This document shows, in pieces, positions 22,440 through 32,921 of a stretch of DNA of 64,000 nt. Under the pieces are notes generated by a model. That model had not been told where the DNA came from and did not search any database. It saw only the letters and a program-made list of their open reading frames with translations. Each line of letters starts with the position of its first letter. Position 1 is the first letter of the stretch. Source of the stretch: Adiantum capillus-veneris (taxonomy: Eukaryota; Streptophyta; Polypodiopsida; Polypodiales; Pteridaceae); the NCBI GenBank assembly GCA_014529385.2, contig CM043949.1, forward strand, positions 108,559,977 to 108,623,976. Direction: 5' to 3'. The position numbers were made by a program, and so were the translations under genes.

Positions 22440-23013
22440 CAGAGAAGGTGAGCTTAGAGGCAGAGGTGGAACACCTTTAGGCCGCCTCTGTTACCTGCAA
22501 GATAATCCGCACTCGACCTAGCAGAGGAGAGGTGCGCGACCTCCTTGAGGCCACCTTTTAGCAGAGGTAGGAAAGATCATCAACATTCAGCTTCTTGGGC
22601 GCGTCTACTACCAGATAGTGTTTGAGACTTCCGAGATGGCGTCCAAGGTCATTGCAATGAGCACCCTGGCCATCCGAGCAATCAAAGCTCATTTTCGACA
22701 GTGGCACCGCTTTGATCCAGCTACCGATGTGCTTCTCGAGAAGGAAAACCTGCCCATTTCAATCTACTTTCCCAACCAGGATAGGTTCCGAAATTGGGAC
22801 CGTGTTGGAGACACCACGTACAGCAACTTCACTTGCTGCCACGGCAACAGGCACCCACACAATCTTGAATGTCGTTCTACTACCTCAGGTGAGTGGTGGT
22901 TGGCTCCGTCAGAGCCTGGAGTATTCGGGGCTCCCAAATCGGTGCTTCATTTGCAGATAGATTGGCCATCTTGCAAAGGCCTATCCACGGAGGAGGCCCC
23001 GAGCCGCAACATA
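22440..23013 (+). pseudogene. Unassigned coding-like fragment, possibly a DUF4283-like/LINE ORF1-type domain
   Basis: Balanced composition, and a 147-aa open frame from 22618 that can be extended upstream in the same phase as KIINIQLLGRVYYQIVFET. The order (hydrophobic strand, IRAIKAHFRQWHRFDP, then LEKENLPISIYFPNQD) is reminiscent of DUF4283-type nucleic-acid-binding domains of plant LINE ORF1. Identity is not established. It is cut at about 23014 by the LTR of the minus-strand chromovirus. Confidence 0.3.
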
Positions 23014-23665
23014 GTGTATAACAACACACGCGAGAAAACTGAAAGAACTGAACAAACCTGAAAGAGAGACGACACGACACAGCGAAGTTCCACGGCCAAA
23101 GAGATTGGCCCCAAAGACTAGCACCCCTTTCGACATTTCTTTTTTATTAATGCTTCACAAAGTACAATGTTCGAGGGTCCTCGTCTTAACAGTGCTCCCC
23201 AGCTTATCTTTCTAAGACTGAAGCCCTGGCACTTTATTTATAGGCTATGGACCTTCCAAAAGCAATGTACATGAAAAGCTTCAGGTCTAAAAGCCATTGG
23301 GTCCCAAAAAGCTAGCGCTAGGCTATCAGCACGAATTGCAGAGAATCCGTATAATTGCCACATCAGCTACGTAAATCACGAGGTCTGTACAACAACCAAG
23401 GCAGCAACGCAATTTGCGGAAATTCATACGACAACCGCGTCATCACCCTTTTTTTCGTATTTTTTTAGCCTTTGTCTCTTTGGGCCCCATCAGATAGGAC
23501 CCCATAAGTTGGTACAACATATAAAAATTCGTGTACTTCTATTTTTGGCCTCTCAGCTTGGTTCTACAAGTTGTCACAACTTCTTCTGCATCTTTCAACG
23601 AGATTTTGACCTCTTTCTGTACAGAGTCTGTCCTTTAGGTCATGCTACATCATCACTTTGTGACA
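23014..23665 (-). repeat. 3' LTR, minus-strand chromovirus
   Basis: Starts TGTCACAAAGTGATGATGTA at 23665 on the minus strand and is colinear with the LTRs at 30558, 32921 and 33799. Homology fades near 23014, so the terminus is uncertain. Confidence 0.8.
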
Positions 23666-24062
23666 TACCCCCCTCTTGAAAGAAATGTAATCGCCCTCTA
23701 CGCCTGCAAAATCAACATAAGCCAACAACCAGTTCAGTAGACATTGACTCTAAGTACCGACGCACGAGACAACACATATCCAGTACTTGCACATAGACGA
23801 TAGTCATTGAACATTCACATCACTATCTCCATCGAGATCTTTGATGAGAATTATGATCATCATAATGTATTTAGCAATCACATCCAGATCTCACCGATCT
23901 TTAGCAAACGTCGGGATTGACTAAATCTTATTATTATCATATCCACATCACTCCTCGAGTGAATCAAGACCGAGATATTGCAATCATTTCGTCTTTCAAT
24001 CATGCACTCAAACATCCCACGCATTAGAGAGCACATATATCACATTCATTTGAGGAATTCCC
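23666..24062 (-). other. 3' untranslated region and polypurine tract, minus-strand chromovirus
   Basis: Matches 33800-34220 (minus) and 30150-30557 (plus) block for block. The minus strand ends TTTCAAGAGGGGGGTA just before the LTR, the likely polypurine tract. Confidence 0.75.
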
Positions 24063-25607
24063 TTTTTTTTTTGTTTTATTTTCGGAGTCGGGTAGGGCTT
24101 TCCCCTCATACACCAAAAAAGGTTATACAAGAAGAACGACCAGGACTATGCACCCAAAAACCGAAGGCAGATGCTTTTGTCACTAGTTTCCTCTGGACTA
24201 CGAGAGTCCAAACTTATCTACACTCTTAGGGCCATGACTAATCCCTTGAGAGACCCATTTCGCCAACTTGATTTGGGCGTGACAACGACCAAGTACCTCT
24301 GTTCAAAGGCCCAAGTACTGTGGGACTTGCTTCGGTCTTCCCTTTGGAGTTGCTTCCTCCAGGTAACTTATCGCTCACCTCACTAAACTGCCTTTGAAAC
24401 TCGATGGTTTTCCCCTAGGAAAGGCCATACCCGCTTGGAAGGGCGTCCGCTCACAGGTGGCGTCCGCTGAGGTTGGTGGTGTCTCCCTTTTGCACCTCCC
24501 AACCCCTTATAGGTGAAGTTGACCCCCCCGGGGGGGAATGGCACTTGGGCGCTCTTGTAGCTCATCTGGCTTCGCTTGGGGAGAATTACGTCATTTCCCC
24601 CGGAAGGGATCGGATTCAAAATAACAGCATAGGAAGGGGAGCATTATCTCCCCATCCGCCTATGCAGAGCACCTAAATACTGGGGTACAACTTCACCATA
24701 GGCACGTGCCCTACGGTTCCGTCCCTCGAGTGCGGATCACGGCGTACCTAGAAGGGCATCCGCTTCCCGCGAGCCTCCCCACCAAGGAGGATAACGGTCC
24801 TTTCTTCAAGGTCCAACGAAGGGTCGATTACGTTGAAGGTGGAGTTGAATCGGTCTAGCCACCTCCCCCTGGCTTTATCAACCGCCGAACAGTTCATCAG
24901 CAAATGCGAAAGCGAACGACCCTCTAACTGGGAGCACAACGTGCAAATGTTGTGTCCGCACATGTAGCTATCCGCCAGTTTGAGCCCACCTACTCTCGCG
25001 AGAGCCAGCATTCTCTCCTCCTTCCTATTCACTATAGTGCTCCTATTGAGTTGCAGCAGGTATCCACGTGTTTGTTCAAAACCAGCCTCCTTATAGAGCT
25101 CCAACACCAAGCACGAATGCCTCTCATCCCACTTGTCCCATGCGTGGTAGCGAACTGAGCTAAAGTCAACCGCTGGGATATACTTATTCATCCAGTTCTG
25201 GGTTCTTGTCGTCCAAGTCCACTTCTTGAACGGTTGGTTTTTAGGCTTCTTGTTTACCAAGGAGCCTATCAGGTAGATGAAACCGAGCGGTACTTGTCAA
25301 AAGCCCTTGCTCGTTGTCCCCCACAAAAGGCAGGTGCAGATGGTATGTTAAACTCGTGATGGAGAGTTGCCGTCCCTACAGAGGTTGACCTTGCTCCCTT
25401 TCCAAGTAACATTCGCATCTCGATGGCGACGAGGCGCTACAGAGAGTGAAGGACACGCTGATCGTGGGCCCCCATAATTTCCTTGCCATAACAAGTCACT
25501 GGATATACGCACGCCTTAAAAACAGTCAGTTGAGACCATATAGGGATGGCTCGGTTCGCTAGTAGGTGCTGACATGCGAATAGACTTTTCCTCCCCTTGT
25601 CCGCTCG
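24063..25607 (-). pseudogene. LINE 3' fragment with zinc-finger end of ORF2
   Basis: On the minus strand the 170-aa ORF 25260-24748 has HNICTLCSQLEGRSLSHLLM followed by NCSAVDKARGRWLDRF, the Cys-Cys-His-Cys zf-RVT end of non-LTR retrotransposon reverse transcriptases. Upstream, ANRAIPIWSQLTVFKACVYP and VTCYGKEIMG match the thumb-end region of LINE RT. An A-rich tail (T-run at 24063-24082 on the plus strand) marks the 3' end. It directly abuts chromovirus integrase on one side and chromovirus 3' UTR on the other, with roughly 1 kb of the host element missing. Confidence 0.72.
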
Positions 25608-26504
25608 CAATGGCACCTTCCCTATCAACGTGTGTACTATGTTGTTGTAAGCAAACTCCAAAAACTTCTTTAGCTGAGTTTTTTGGTCAACGATGTAAGA
25701 CTTCAACAGGTACAAAACTAGTGAAATTCGTAATCTCCCAGTCTGCCGATGGAAAGAGGATGAGAACTGTAACCGAGTACCAATATTCTCCCAGATTGCC
25801 CTCCAAAACAAGCTAGTAAAACGGGGATCTCTATCTGAAACTATAGACTGAGGGATGCCACGAAGTCAAAATAACTGCGAGACAAACAGTTTAGAAAAAT
25901 GATCTAGCTTAACCGTCTTCTTACTCACATATCAAAAAACTGCAAACAAACTCATCCACATCCTTTTGAGCCTCAGCCAATACAAGAACCGCTCCACACC
26001 TTTCAAGGTGGTCTCTATGCTGCGGTGGCCCGAAAAAGGTGGACAATGGCACTCTGTCAAAACCTTATTTCTCAGTGCTTGTGTAACACACAATAAGTTC
26101 ATCCGCATCAAATAGCCTTCCTTGAGTGAATAACCCGTAACTACTTCCCCACTCTGCAACCGATCAAAGATGTCTACAAAATCCAGCTCTGTGGCGTATT
26201 GATCTACCATCGAAGTTGTGATGATAAACTGCCGAAATAGCCAAAACCAAAGGCTTGCGAGGCAATGCATCCGCCACCACATTCTTCTGTCCTTGAACAC
26301 ACACAATCTAAAAGTGAAATTGTGACAAGATGTTTGCCCACAGCATTTGCTTGTTCGAAAGACAAGAGATGTCATAAACTCTGATGATCGGTGGACACTG
26401 TAAAATCGGATCCAAGTAGAAAGTGTCACCAATGAGTAAGCATGGATAACTGCCAATAGCTCCTTCTCATAGATCTGTGCAACCTGCTCTGGTCTAGAAA
26501 ACAT
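25608..26504 (-). pseudogene. RNase H end and integrase, minus-strand chromovirus
   Basis: Pieces in order: YEKELLAVIHA (RNase H, 26475), then after a shift DQYATELDFVDIFDRLQ and VTQALRNKVLTECHCPPFSG (integrase zinc-finger region), then SDRDPRFTSLFW (second catalytic Asp) and SSSFHRQT. The part carrying the first integrase Asp is missing near 25930, and the tail is cut at 25608 by the LINE. Confidence 0.75.
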
Positions 26505-26558
26505 TCTGTTCTCATACGCAACACATCAAAGACCACTCCCAAAGTACGACCACAAGCA

Positions 26559-27506
26559 TCACACGCCAGTCGACTTATCCTTGAGAGTCTTAAAGGCTGC
26601 AATCTCAGATGGTTCCCAAGTGAAAGAAACCCCTTTCTGTGTCAAAGCATGTAGAGGAGAAGCAATCTCTGCAAACTTTCGGATGAACCGTCGATAGTAA
26701 GAACACAAACCCAGAAAGCTGCGAACCTCATGAACATTCTTCAAATTTGGACGATCTATGATGGTCTCAACCTTGGCCGGGTCCATTTTGACACCCTCCG
26801 TAGAGACGATGTGTCCCAAAAGGTGAATCTCTGGTAAGAAAAACTCAATCTTCTTTCCATTCACCAACCGATGTTGCCTCAGTGCCTAAAAACCCTGTAG
26901 CAAGTGATGTCGATGTAATACCTCATTCTTAGAGAATACGATAATATCGTCAAAAAAAGTGCCCACAAATGACCTATACTCTCGAAAATCCATGCCCCTC
27001 ATCCTGTTGAAGGTTGCACGAGCATTTGTAAGACCAAAAGGCATCAAATACTGATACACTCCAAAGGACGTCCTGAATGAGGTCTTGTATACATCTCCAA
27101 GATCAATTCTGATCTGATGATAACCACTTTTTAGATCGATTCTACTGAAACAAGTACAACCCTGTAGCCTGTCCAATATATCATTGATCTTGGGTATCGA
27201 GAATCTGTCCTTGATGGTGCTTTTATTGAGAGGCCTTTAGTCAATGCACACTCTCCAAGATCCATCTTTCTTTAGAACTAAAAGCATGAGCGAACAGAAT
27301 GGTGAAGTACTGGGTTGAATCAATTCTTTTTCCAACAATTCTTTCACTTGGTTCATAATCTCTTCATTTTGGGCTATGCTTACTCTGTAAGGTGGCCGGT
27401 TCAGTGGCGTACTACCTAGAATCAAGTCAATCGTGTGATCTTCAAGTCGTTGAGGAGGTAACTCCCCTGGTAAGCCTTCTGAGAAACAATCAGCTTGAGC
27501 TTGCAA
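26559..27506 (-). pseudogene. Reverse transcriptase, minus-strand chromovirus
   Basis: Order on the minus strand: LEDHTIDLILGSTPLNRPPY, LEKELIQPSTSPFCS, VLKKDGSWRVCID, FSRIDLKSGYHQIRI, PFGLTNARATFNRM, FFDDIIVFSK (active site, usual YxDD), then LLGHIVSTEGVKMDPAKV and VRSFLGLCSYYRRFI. Several stops and shifts separate four ORFs. Typical gypsy RT, inactive. Confidence 0.85.
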
Positions 27507-27731
27507 AAATTCATGTCATTCTTTCTCAAGGTCGAACAAATTTGACATTTTCTTGTCATCTATCTCATTTCAGAAGATCGAGTAAACAAACAAACTGGAT
27601 TTCATTGATCTAGAAATGGCCGAAGGCGATACAAGTGGGATTGTGTCACAAAGTGATGACCTGGCATGACCAACCGACAGAGAAATGGCCAAGTGGACAA
27701 GAGAAACTGAACAGACTAACTTGAAGAACTT

Positions 27732-28890
27732 ATGAAGCAGCTTTTGGCAATTATCCATGCCCTTACTCAATGGCGATACTTTCTACTTAGAGCGGATTTT
27801 GCAGTGATCACCAATCATCAGAGTTTGCGCTATTTCTTGTTTCTGAAAGAGGTTTCGGACAAGCAAATGCGGTGGGCAAACGTTTTGTCACAATTTTACT
27901 TTCTCGTTGTGCATGATCAAGGACAGAAGAATGTGGTGGCGGATGCAGTGTCTTGTCAACCTTTGGTTTTGGCTATTTCGACAATTCATCACAACAGCTT
28001 CAAGGATATGGTAGATCAATACGCCATAGATCCAGATTTTGAAAACATCTTTGATCGACTGCAGAGTGGGCAAGTGGTTGCGTGCTATCCGCTCATGGAA
28101 TGCTATTTGATGAGGAAAAAAACTTCTTGTGTATGACGCAAGCATTGAGAAATAAGGTTTTGACAGAGTGCCATTGTCCACCTTTTTTGGGTCCTCGCAG
28201 CATAGAAACCAACTCGAAAGGTGTGCAACGGTTCTTCTACTGGCCGAGGATCAAAAAGGATGTAGACGAAGTTGTTTGATATACCAAAAGGTCAAGCATA
28301 AGGCACCAAGTCTTCTGTAACCTTTGTCCGTACCTAGCCGACCATGAGAAAGTGTAGCAATGGATTTCATCTTCCCAAGACTCAGAGTCGGCATGATGAC
28401 ATTCGTACATTCAAGAAGACAATTAAGCCCAATCATTTGGCTAGACTGTTTGTCTCAAATTTTTCGATTACATGGTATGCCTGAGTTCATTGTTTTAGAC
28501 AGAGATCTTTGATTCACTAGTTTGTTTTGGAGGGAAATCTGGGAGAACATTGGCACCCGGTTGCAAATCTCGTCCTCGTTCCACCCACAGATAGACGGGC
28601 AATCTGAGAGTGATTTTGGACTTGTTGAAGTCCTACAATTCGATCAAAAGGCTCAATAGAAAAAGTATTTGCCCTTGGCGGAGTTTGCCTACAACAACAC
28701 AGTGCATACAGGGAAGGCACCATTTTGAGATCATCGAGGGTACTGAGAAGGTTCCACCTATTCTAGGCACCAAGGATAAGATTTGTGAAGCAGATCAGTA
28801 TGTTCAAGATCTAGAGACTGCTTTTGCTAAGGTACGCGAGGCTCTTGAGAAGTCTCAAGCACGTCACAAGAAGACAACAGACAAGCATCG
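27732..28890 (+). pseudogene. RNase H and integrase, plus-strand chromovirus copy
   Basis: RNase H reads LLAIIHALTQWRYFLLRADF, TNHQSLRYFL and VVADAVSCQP. Integrase starts MTQALRNKVLTECHCPPF and VQRFFYWPRIKKDV, then degenerates through stops (28260-28600) and resumes as QYVQDLETAFAKVREALEKS and KKTTDKHRRHS. Confidence 0.75.
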
Positions 28891-28894
28891 ACGT

Positions 28895-29557
28895 CATAGT
28901 TACGCGAAACGCGGAACGGGGGAACGAGGAGGAGTCCAGAACAGGAATGGCGCGGAATGGGAGGTACGGGAGGTATAAAAACGCCCAAATAAAGCAATTT
29001 TAAACTCTGTGTGATTGAATAGAAGTAGTATCAGAGTCCTTTGACTCTAACACTCACAAAACACTTGATTTGAAGACCATTCAGCCTTACTATGGCAAAC
29101 GTGTGTCGTATACACTTGAGAGCTTGAGAGGGAGAGAGAGGGAAGGGGGCAGAGAGAGAGCTTTAAAGTTGAGAGAGAGGGAGAGGGAGAAAGCTTGAGA
29201 GATAGGGGGAGATCTTTTGGCCTTGTAGACTCTAGAGTCTAAACTTGTAAGCTTGAAAGAGACTAGAGCTTGAGAGGCGAGACTCGAGAGGGTAGAGCTT
29301 TAGCTTTGGCCCTTGAAAGCTCGTGTGCATTGTGAAGGTAAGGGGTGGGAAAAGGGACATTTAACAAGGGGAAGGCTCACAAGACAAATCACCAAAATCT
29401 GAAAATCTATCCATTCTAAGCCGTTGCGGACTGGCCGTTCCGGTATCAAAAGTCTCTGCCGAACGTTCCGAGCCATGTACCCCCCCCCCCCCCCCCCCCC
29501 TCCAAAACGCCGTTCTAGCAATTCTTGCCCATGGGGTGGCGTTCCCCGGTAACTATG
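28895..29557 (+). mobile_element. Candidate DNA-transposon insertion in integrase tail
   Basis: About 660 bp unrelated to gypsy interrupt the integrase C-terminus. Its ends are inverse copies: catagttacg at the left (28895) and gtaactatg at the right (29557), each followed inward by related gaac-rich sequence. Inside are GA-rich low complexity (29100-29290) and a poly-C run (29480-29500). No clear target duplication was found. Confidence 0.35.
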
Positions 29558-29616
29558 ACGATTTGACGTGACTTGCGGTTGAAGGAGAATGATTGTGTGA
29601 CACTATGGCCCTTCCC

Positions 29617-29915
29617 AAATTCAAGAGAAGATCAATGATGTATCCTTCAGACTGAAGTTACCAAAGATTCACAATGCATTTCATGTGAGTCTATTGAAAT
29701 CTTTCAAAGGCGAGGTGCCAATGGACGAGGAGCTTGAGGAGCAACCTGAAGTGGAAGAGACCGAGGAAATTCTTGTTCCAGAAGAAATATTGGCTCACAA
29801 GGAAAGGAGAGTAAAAGGTAAAGTGATACAACGATTCTTAGTTAAGAACTATCCGGCATTGGATGCGAAGTGGATGGAGGAGGAGGACCTAGCAAATACT
29901 CCTCGGATACTATAA
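29617..29915 (+). pseudogene. Integrase C-terminus with chromodomain-like end
   Basis: Reads INDVSFRLKLPKIHNAFHVS, the usual GPY/F-linked end of gypsy integrase, then an acidic linker, then PEEILAHKERRVKGK and FLVKNYPALDAKWMEEEDL, a weakened chromodomain-like motif. The last 76 codons are open. Confidence 0.65.
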
Positions 29916-30557
29916 CTTTACCTTGAGGCTTTTGGTCTAGCTTCGATTATTCCAAGAGTTCCCAATGATCAGCGGGTTGAATCTGGTGCAGCCGAGAACT
30001 GTACAAGAGGAGAGTTACTCCGCTCCTTTGTCACAAATTACCTAGATGGAATAAAGTCACTGACTTCCTTTGGATTTCAAGGATACTGATGGGAGCTGAC
30101 AAAATTCTATTGAATGACTTTGTGAAAGAAGTACTTTGAACTGGGAATTCCTGAAATGAATCTAATATATGTGCTCTCTCATGTGATTAGTGTTTGAGTG
30201 CATGTTTGAAAGACGAAATGACTGCAACATTTCGGTCTTGTTCTCTGGACAGATATGAGATAAACAAGATATTAACGAGATTTAATCAATCAAGACATCT
30301 ACGAGAGATCAGTGGCAGATCTGGATGTGATTGCTAATACGTTACAATAAATCATGATTCTCATCCAAGATCTCGACGGGGGTAGTGATGTGAATGTGAT
30401 TTGAATGCTCAGTGACTATCGTCTTTGTGCAAGTGTTGGATATGTGTTGTCTAGTGCGTCAGTACTTAGAGTCAAATATCTACTGAACTAGTTTCTGGCC
30501 TATGTTGGTTTTGCAAGCGTAGTCGAGAGCGACTTCAATTCTTTCAAGAGGGGGAAA
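29916..30557 (+). other. 3' UTR and polypurine tract, plus-strand chromovirus copy
   Basis: Homologous to 23666-24062 and 33800-34440 (both minus). Ends tttcaagagggggaaa. Confidence 0.75.
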
Positions 30558-31108
30558 TGTCACAAAGTGATGACGTGGCATGACCAACTGGCAGAGAAAT
30601 GGCCGAGTGGACAAGAGAAACTGAATGGACTAACTTGAAGAACTTATGAAGCACCGGCCGTGGGGCCCAAAACTATAAAGACAAAAATCTTGAGCTCTAG
30701 GAGAGAATTCTGTAAAATGCATTGACATACTGACGTGGCAGATCGTACGGATGTTGACGTGGCAAGGCCGTACAAAATTTCCGTGATTTACACCGCAAGT
30801 GCCATGTGCTAGGCTGTACGAATTTCCATTATTTGCGTTGAGCTGCTAACGTGGCAGTTTTTATGTAAGCTTTTGGGATCAATTGCTTTTAGGCTTAGTG
30901 CTTTTGAACCTACTTTCTTTTTTGGGGCTCTGCTTTTTGGGCATCCCTTGTAAGAATAAAAGAGCCCTTGGGGCCTCACTCTACAGAGCATCTGGACGCA
31001 GAGTCTGAGAGTAGAGTCCCTTGAGAGTTGTACTTAAGAAATACTGAAAGGGGTGCCAATCTTTGGGGCCAACGCTTTTGGGTGCGGAACACCGCTGTGC
31101 CATGTCGA

Positions 31109-31197
<89 letters not shown>

Positions 31198-31268
31198 TAT
31201 TAAAGTTCAGTGATTTTGAAGTTTTTGTTCGTGTGTTGCTACTGATTTCTCGCTTGGAGTGTCCAAGC
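30558..31268 (+). repeat. 3' LTR of plus-strand chromovirus copy, with (CT)n
   Basis: Starts TGTCACAAAGTGATGACG. Includes a (CT)n run of about 85 bp at 31110-31194, longer than in the sister LTRs. The end is placed near cttggagtgtccaagcc by comparison with 32922-33799. Confidence 0.75.
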
Positions 31269-31274
31269 CTATTA

Positions 31275-31690
31275 TAAACTGACTCGCCCTTGAATTTTAC
31301 ATCAAGTACTATTTCTCTACTCTTTTCATTCTTCAAAGTTGCTTTTCTTGCCTGGAGTCGACCACCATAGTGTTCTTGTGGAACCACGGGATCCCCAAAA
31401 GGACATCACACCCCTCCAAAGGCATGATATAGAAGGCCTCGTGCCCCAAATACCCCTAACAATGCAACCAAAGTTTGCTTATGACAAGTGTATGGAAACA
31501 TCCTGTTCGGGTGCCGCTAGACCTGCCTCAGCCGGTGGTTCCATTTCATGTGGTGTGATTCCAAGTCGAGCCGCCAATTCAATCGAAGTGAAGTTGACCT
31601 TGGCTCCTCCGTCGTAGCAGATGAGGGCTTCTTAATCTCGTACTTTGCCCCACGCTCTACAAAGCTCCGTACTTTCATCCATATTGGTTG
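31275..31690 (-). pseudogene. Protease, minus-strand chromovirus
   Basis: Minus strand reads YDGGAKVNFTSIELAARLGI (catalytic loop; usual D-S/T-G), then after a shift FYIMPLEGCDVLLGIPWFH, then a linker ending LDVKFKGES. It is nearly colinear with the protease at 63700-63957 (FFDPGAKANFIS, MPLDGCDVLLGIP). Confidence 0.7.
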
Positions 31691-31697
31691 TTCTTTT

Positions 31698-31802
31698 GGC
31701 ACCTTGGTAAGGCACCTGGCTAAAACATGCCCATGTTCTCCACAACCGTAACATTTACCCTCCTTAAGGGCATGTTTTAGCCAGGTGCCTTACCAAGGTG
31801 CC
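31698..31802. repeat. Perfect 35-bp inverted repeat with 35-bp spacer
   Basis: Arms 31698-31732 and 31768-31802 are exact reverse complements. The left arm is the end of the Gag zinc knuckle (GHVLARC) read on the minus strand; the right arm is an inverted duplicate of it, and the spacer carries the rest of the knuckle. Confidence 0.97.
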
Positions 31803-32410
31803 GACAATCGAGAGCCTGAAGGTCTCTTCTTCTGTTGCTTTCCCTTCCTTTTGTTACTGTTGTTCGTATCTTGTCCGGTCTCAACTGTGACTAATCTATC
31901 TATGACGTACGTAAGAGTGCCCCCATGCATTGCAAACCCTTGCTTTGCGTGTCCCATCAATTGTTGCATGGACTCAAACTTCTGCAGCAAACAATAATCT
32001 TGTATCTCTTTAGGTAGACAACAACAGAATCGCTCTATCTGATGCTTGAAGGTCATTTTCTTGAAAGAAAAGGCCGGTAAGAAAGTGTCCCAAAATCTCT
32101 GATAGTAAGTATCTAGGATGTCTTTCTTGGTCATCTCAAATGATTCCAAGCGGTGATCACATCTCGTTCGTATTCTTGAGTGAGCCATGAGAAAGTGAAC
32201 ACTCTTCTGAACTGAAGCCACTTTGTTGGTGCCTCCCTCCGTAGAAGCACGATAGACCTCTAAGTCTGTGCGTTTCCCTTAAGGTGGGATGTCACCCTCC
32301 GGACTTTGGAGTACTCTGAATAGCGTCCTCCGGAGTATCCAATATCAAATTGTTGAATAAAAGCGAGGGCTCTGAGTGTATCCTTAAAGCCAAAAAAAGT
32401 GTCAAACTTT
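31790..32410 (-). pseudogene. gag: gag, minus-strand chromovirus
   Basis: Minus strand FIQQFDIGYSGGRYSEYSKV near 32370-32310, then a 143-aa ORF with YYQRFWDTFLPAFSFKKM and QIERFCCCLPKEIQDYC, retrotrans_gag features shared with the element at 62.5 kb. The knuckle CYGCGEHGHVLARC lies at about 31765-31715, beyond the inverted repeat. Stops near 32270 and the inverted duplication break the frame. Confidence 0.78.
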
Positions 32411-32515
32411 ATTGCTTGCCAACACTCCTTAAAATCTTAGGGTTTCTTCTTCCTAAATCATATTGGCTGGCTCTATAAAATTGCTTCCTCTTTCCAAACA
32501 TCGGCCTATCAGACT

Positions 32516-32921
32516 AGGCTTTGGGCCTTCCAAAAGCACTGTACATGAAAAGCTTCGGGTCTAAAAGCATCTCTGTCCCAAAAAGCTAGCGCTAGGCTGA
32601 TAGCACGATTTGCAAAAAATCCGTACAATTGCCACGTGAGTAATGTAAATCGCGAGGGTCCGTACGACAGCCACGACAACAGCGCAATTTACCGGGATTT
32701 GTGCGGCAACCATGTCATCAGCCTTTTTTACGCATCTTTTTAGCATTTGTCGCTTTGAATCCCATCGCACAAGACCCCATAAGTTGGTACGTCCTTTCAT
32801 TTTGGCCTCTCGGCTTGGTTCTACAAATTGTCATACCTTCTTCTGCATCTTTCAGGGGGTTCTGACCTCTTTCTGTCCAGAGTCCATCCTTTAGGTCATG
32901 CCACGTCATCACTTTGTGACA
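32516..32921 (-). repeat. Truncated 5' LTR, minus-strand chromovirus
   Basis: Minus strand from TGTCACAAAGTGATGACG at 32921; matches sister LTRs until about 32516. R-U5 and the PBS are missing. Confidence 0.75.

Larger units (their letters stand above)
27644..31268 (+). mobile_element. Truncated plus-strand copy of the same chromovirus family
   Basis: Begins with the first 95 bp of the LTR (TGTCACAAAGTGATGACC at 27644), which is fused at gaagca/gcttttgg directly to RNase H. Integrase, C-terminal region, 3' UTR and 3' LTR follow. Gag, protease and RT are absent. It sits between the protease and RT parts of the minus-strand relative. A possible imperfect 5-bp target duplication is gattg (27639-27643) with aactg (about 31271-31275). 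Confidence 0.7.
23014..32921 (-). mobile_element. Chromovirus-type Ty3/gypsy element, split by a nested copy and a LINE fragment
   Basis: Reading the minus strand: a truncated 5' LTR (32921-32516), gag (32410-31698), protease (31690-31275), then a plus-strand copy of the same family (27644-31268), then RT, RNase H and integrase (27506-25608), a LINE fragment (25607-24063), the 3' UTR and 3' LTR (24062-23014). The protease-RT linker reads KGES before the interruption and IPLVSPSAISRS after it, which fits one original element. The two LTRs have diverged strongly, so separate elements are also possible. Confidence 0.65.

Noticed and set aside
24950-25160. Plus-strand ORF at 24952-25158
   Set aside because: Antisense to the LINE zinc-finger region, which has clear family motifs.
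31034-31387. ORF with a long Arg-Glu run
   Set aside because: Produced by the (CT)n tract of an LTR; only its first part overlaps the real protease linker.
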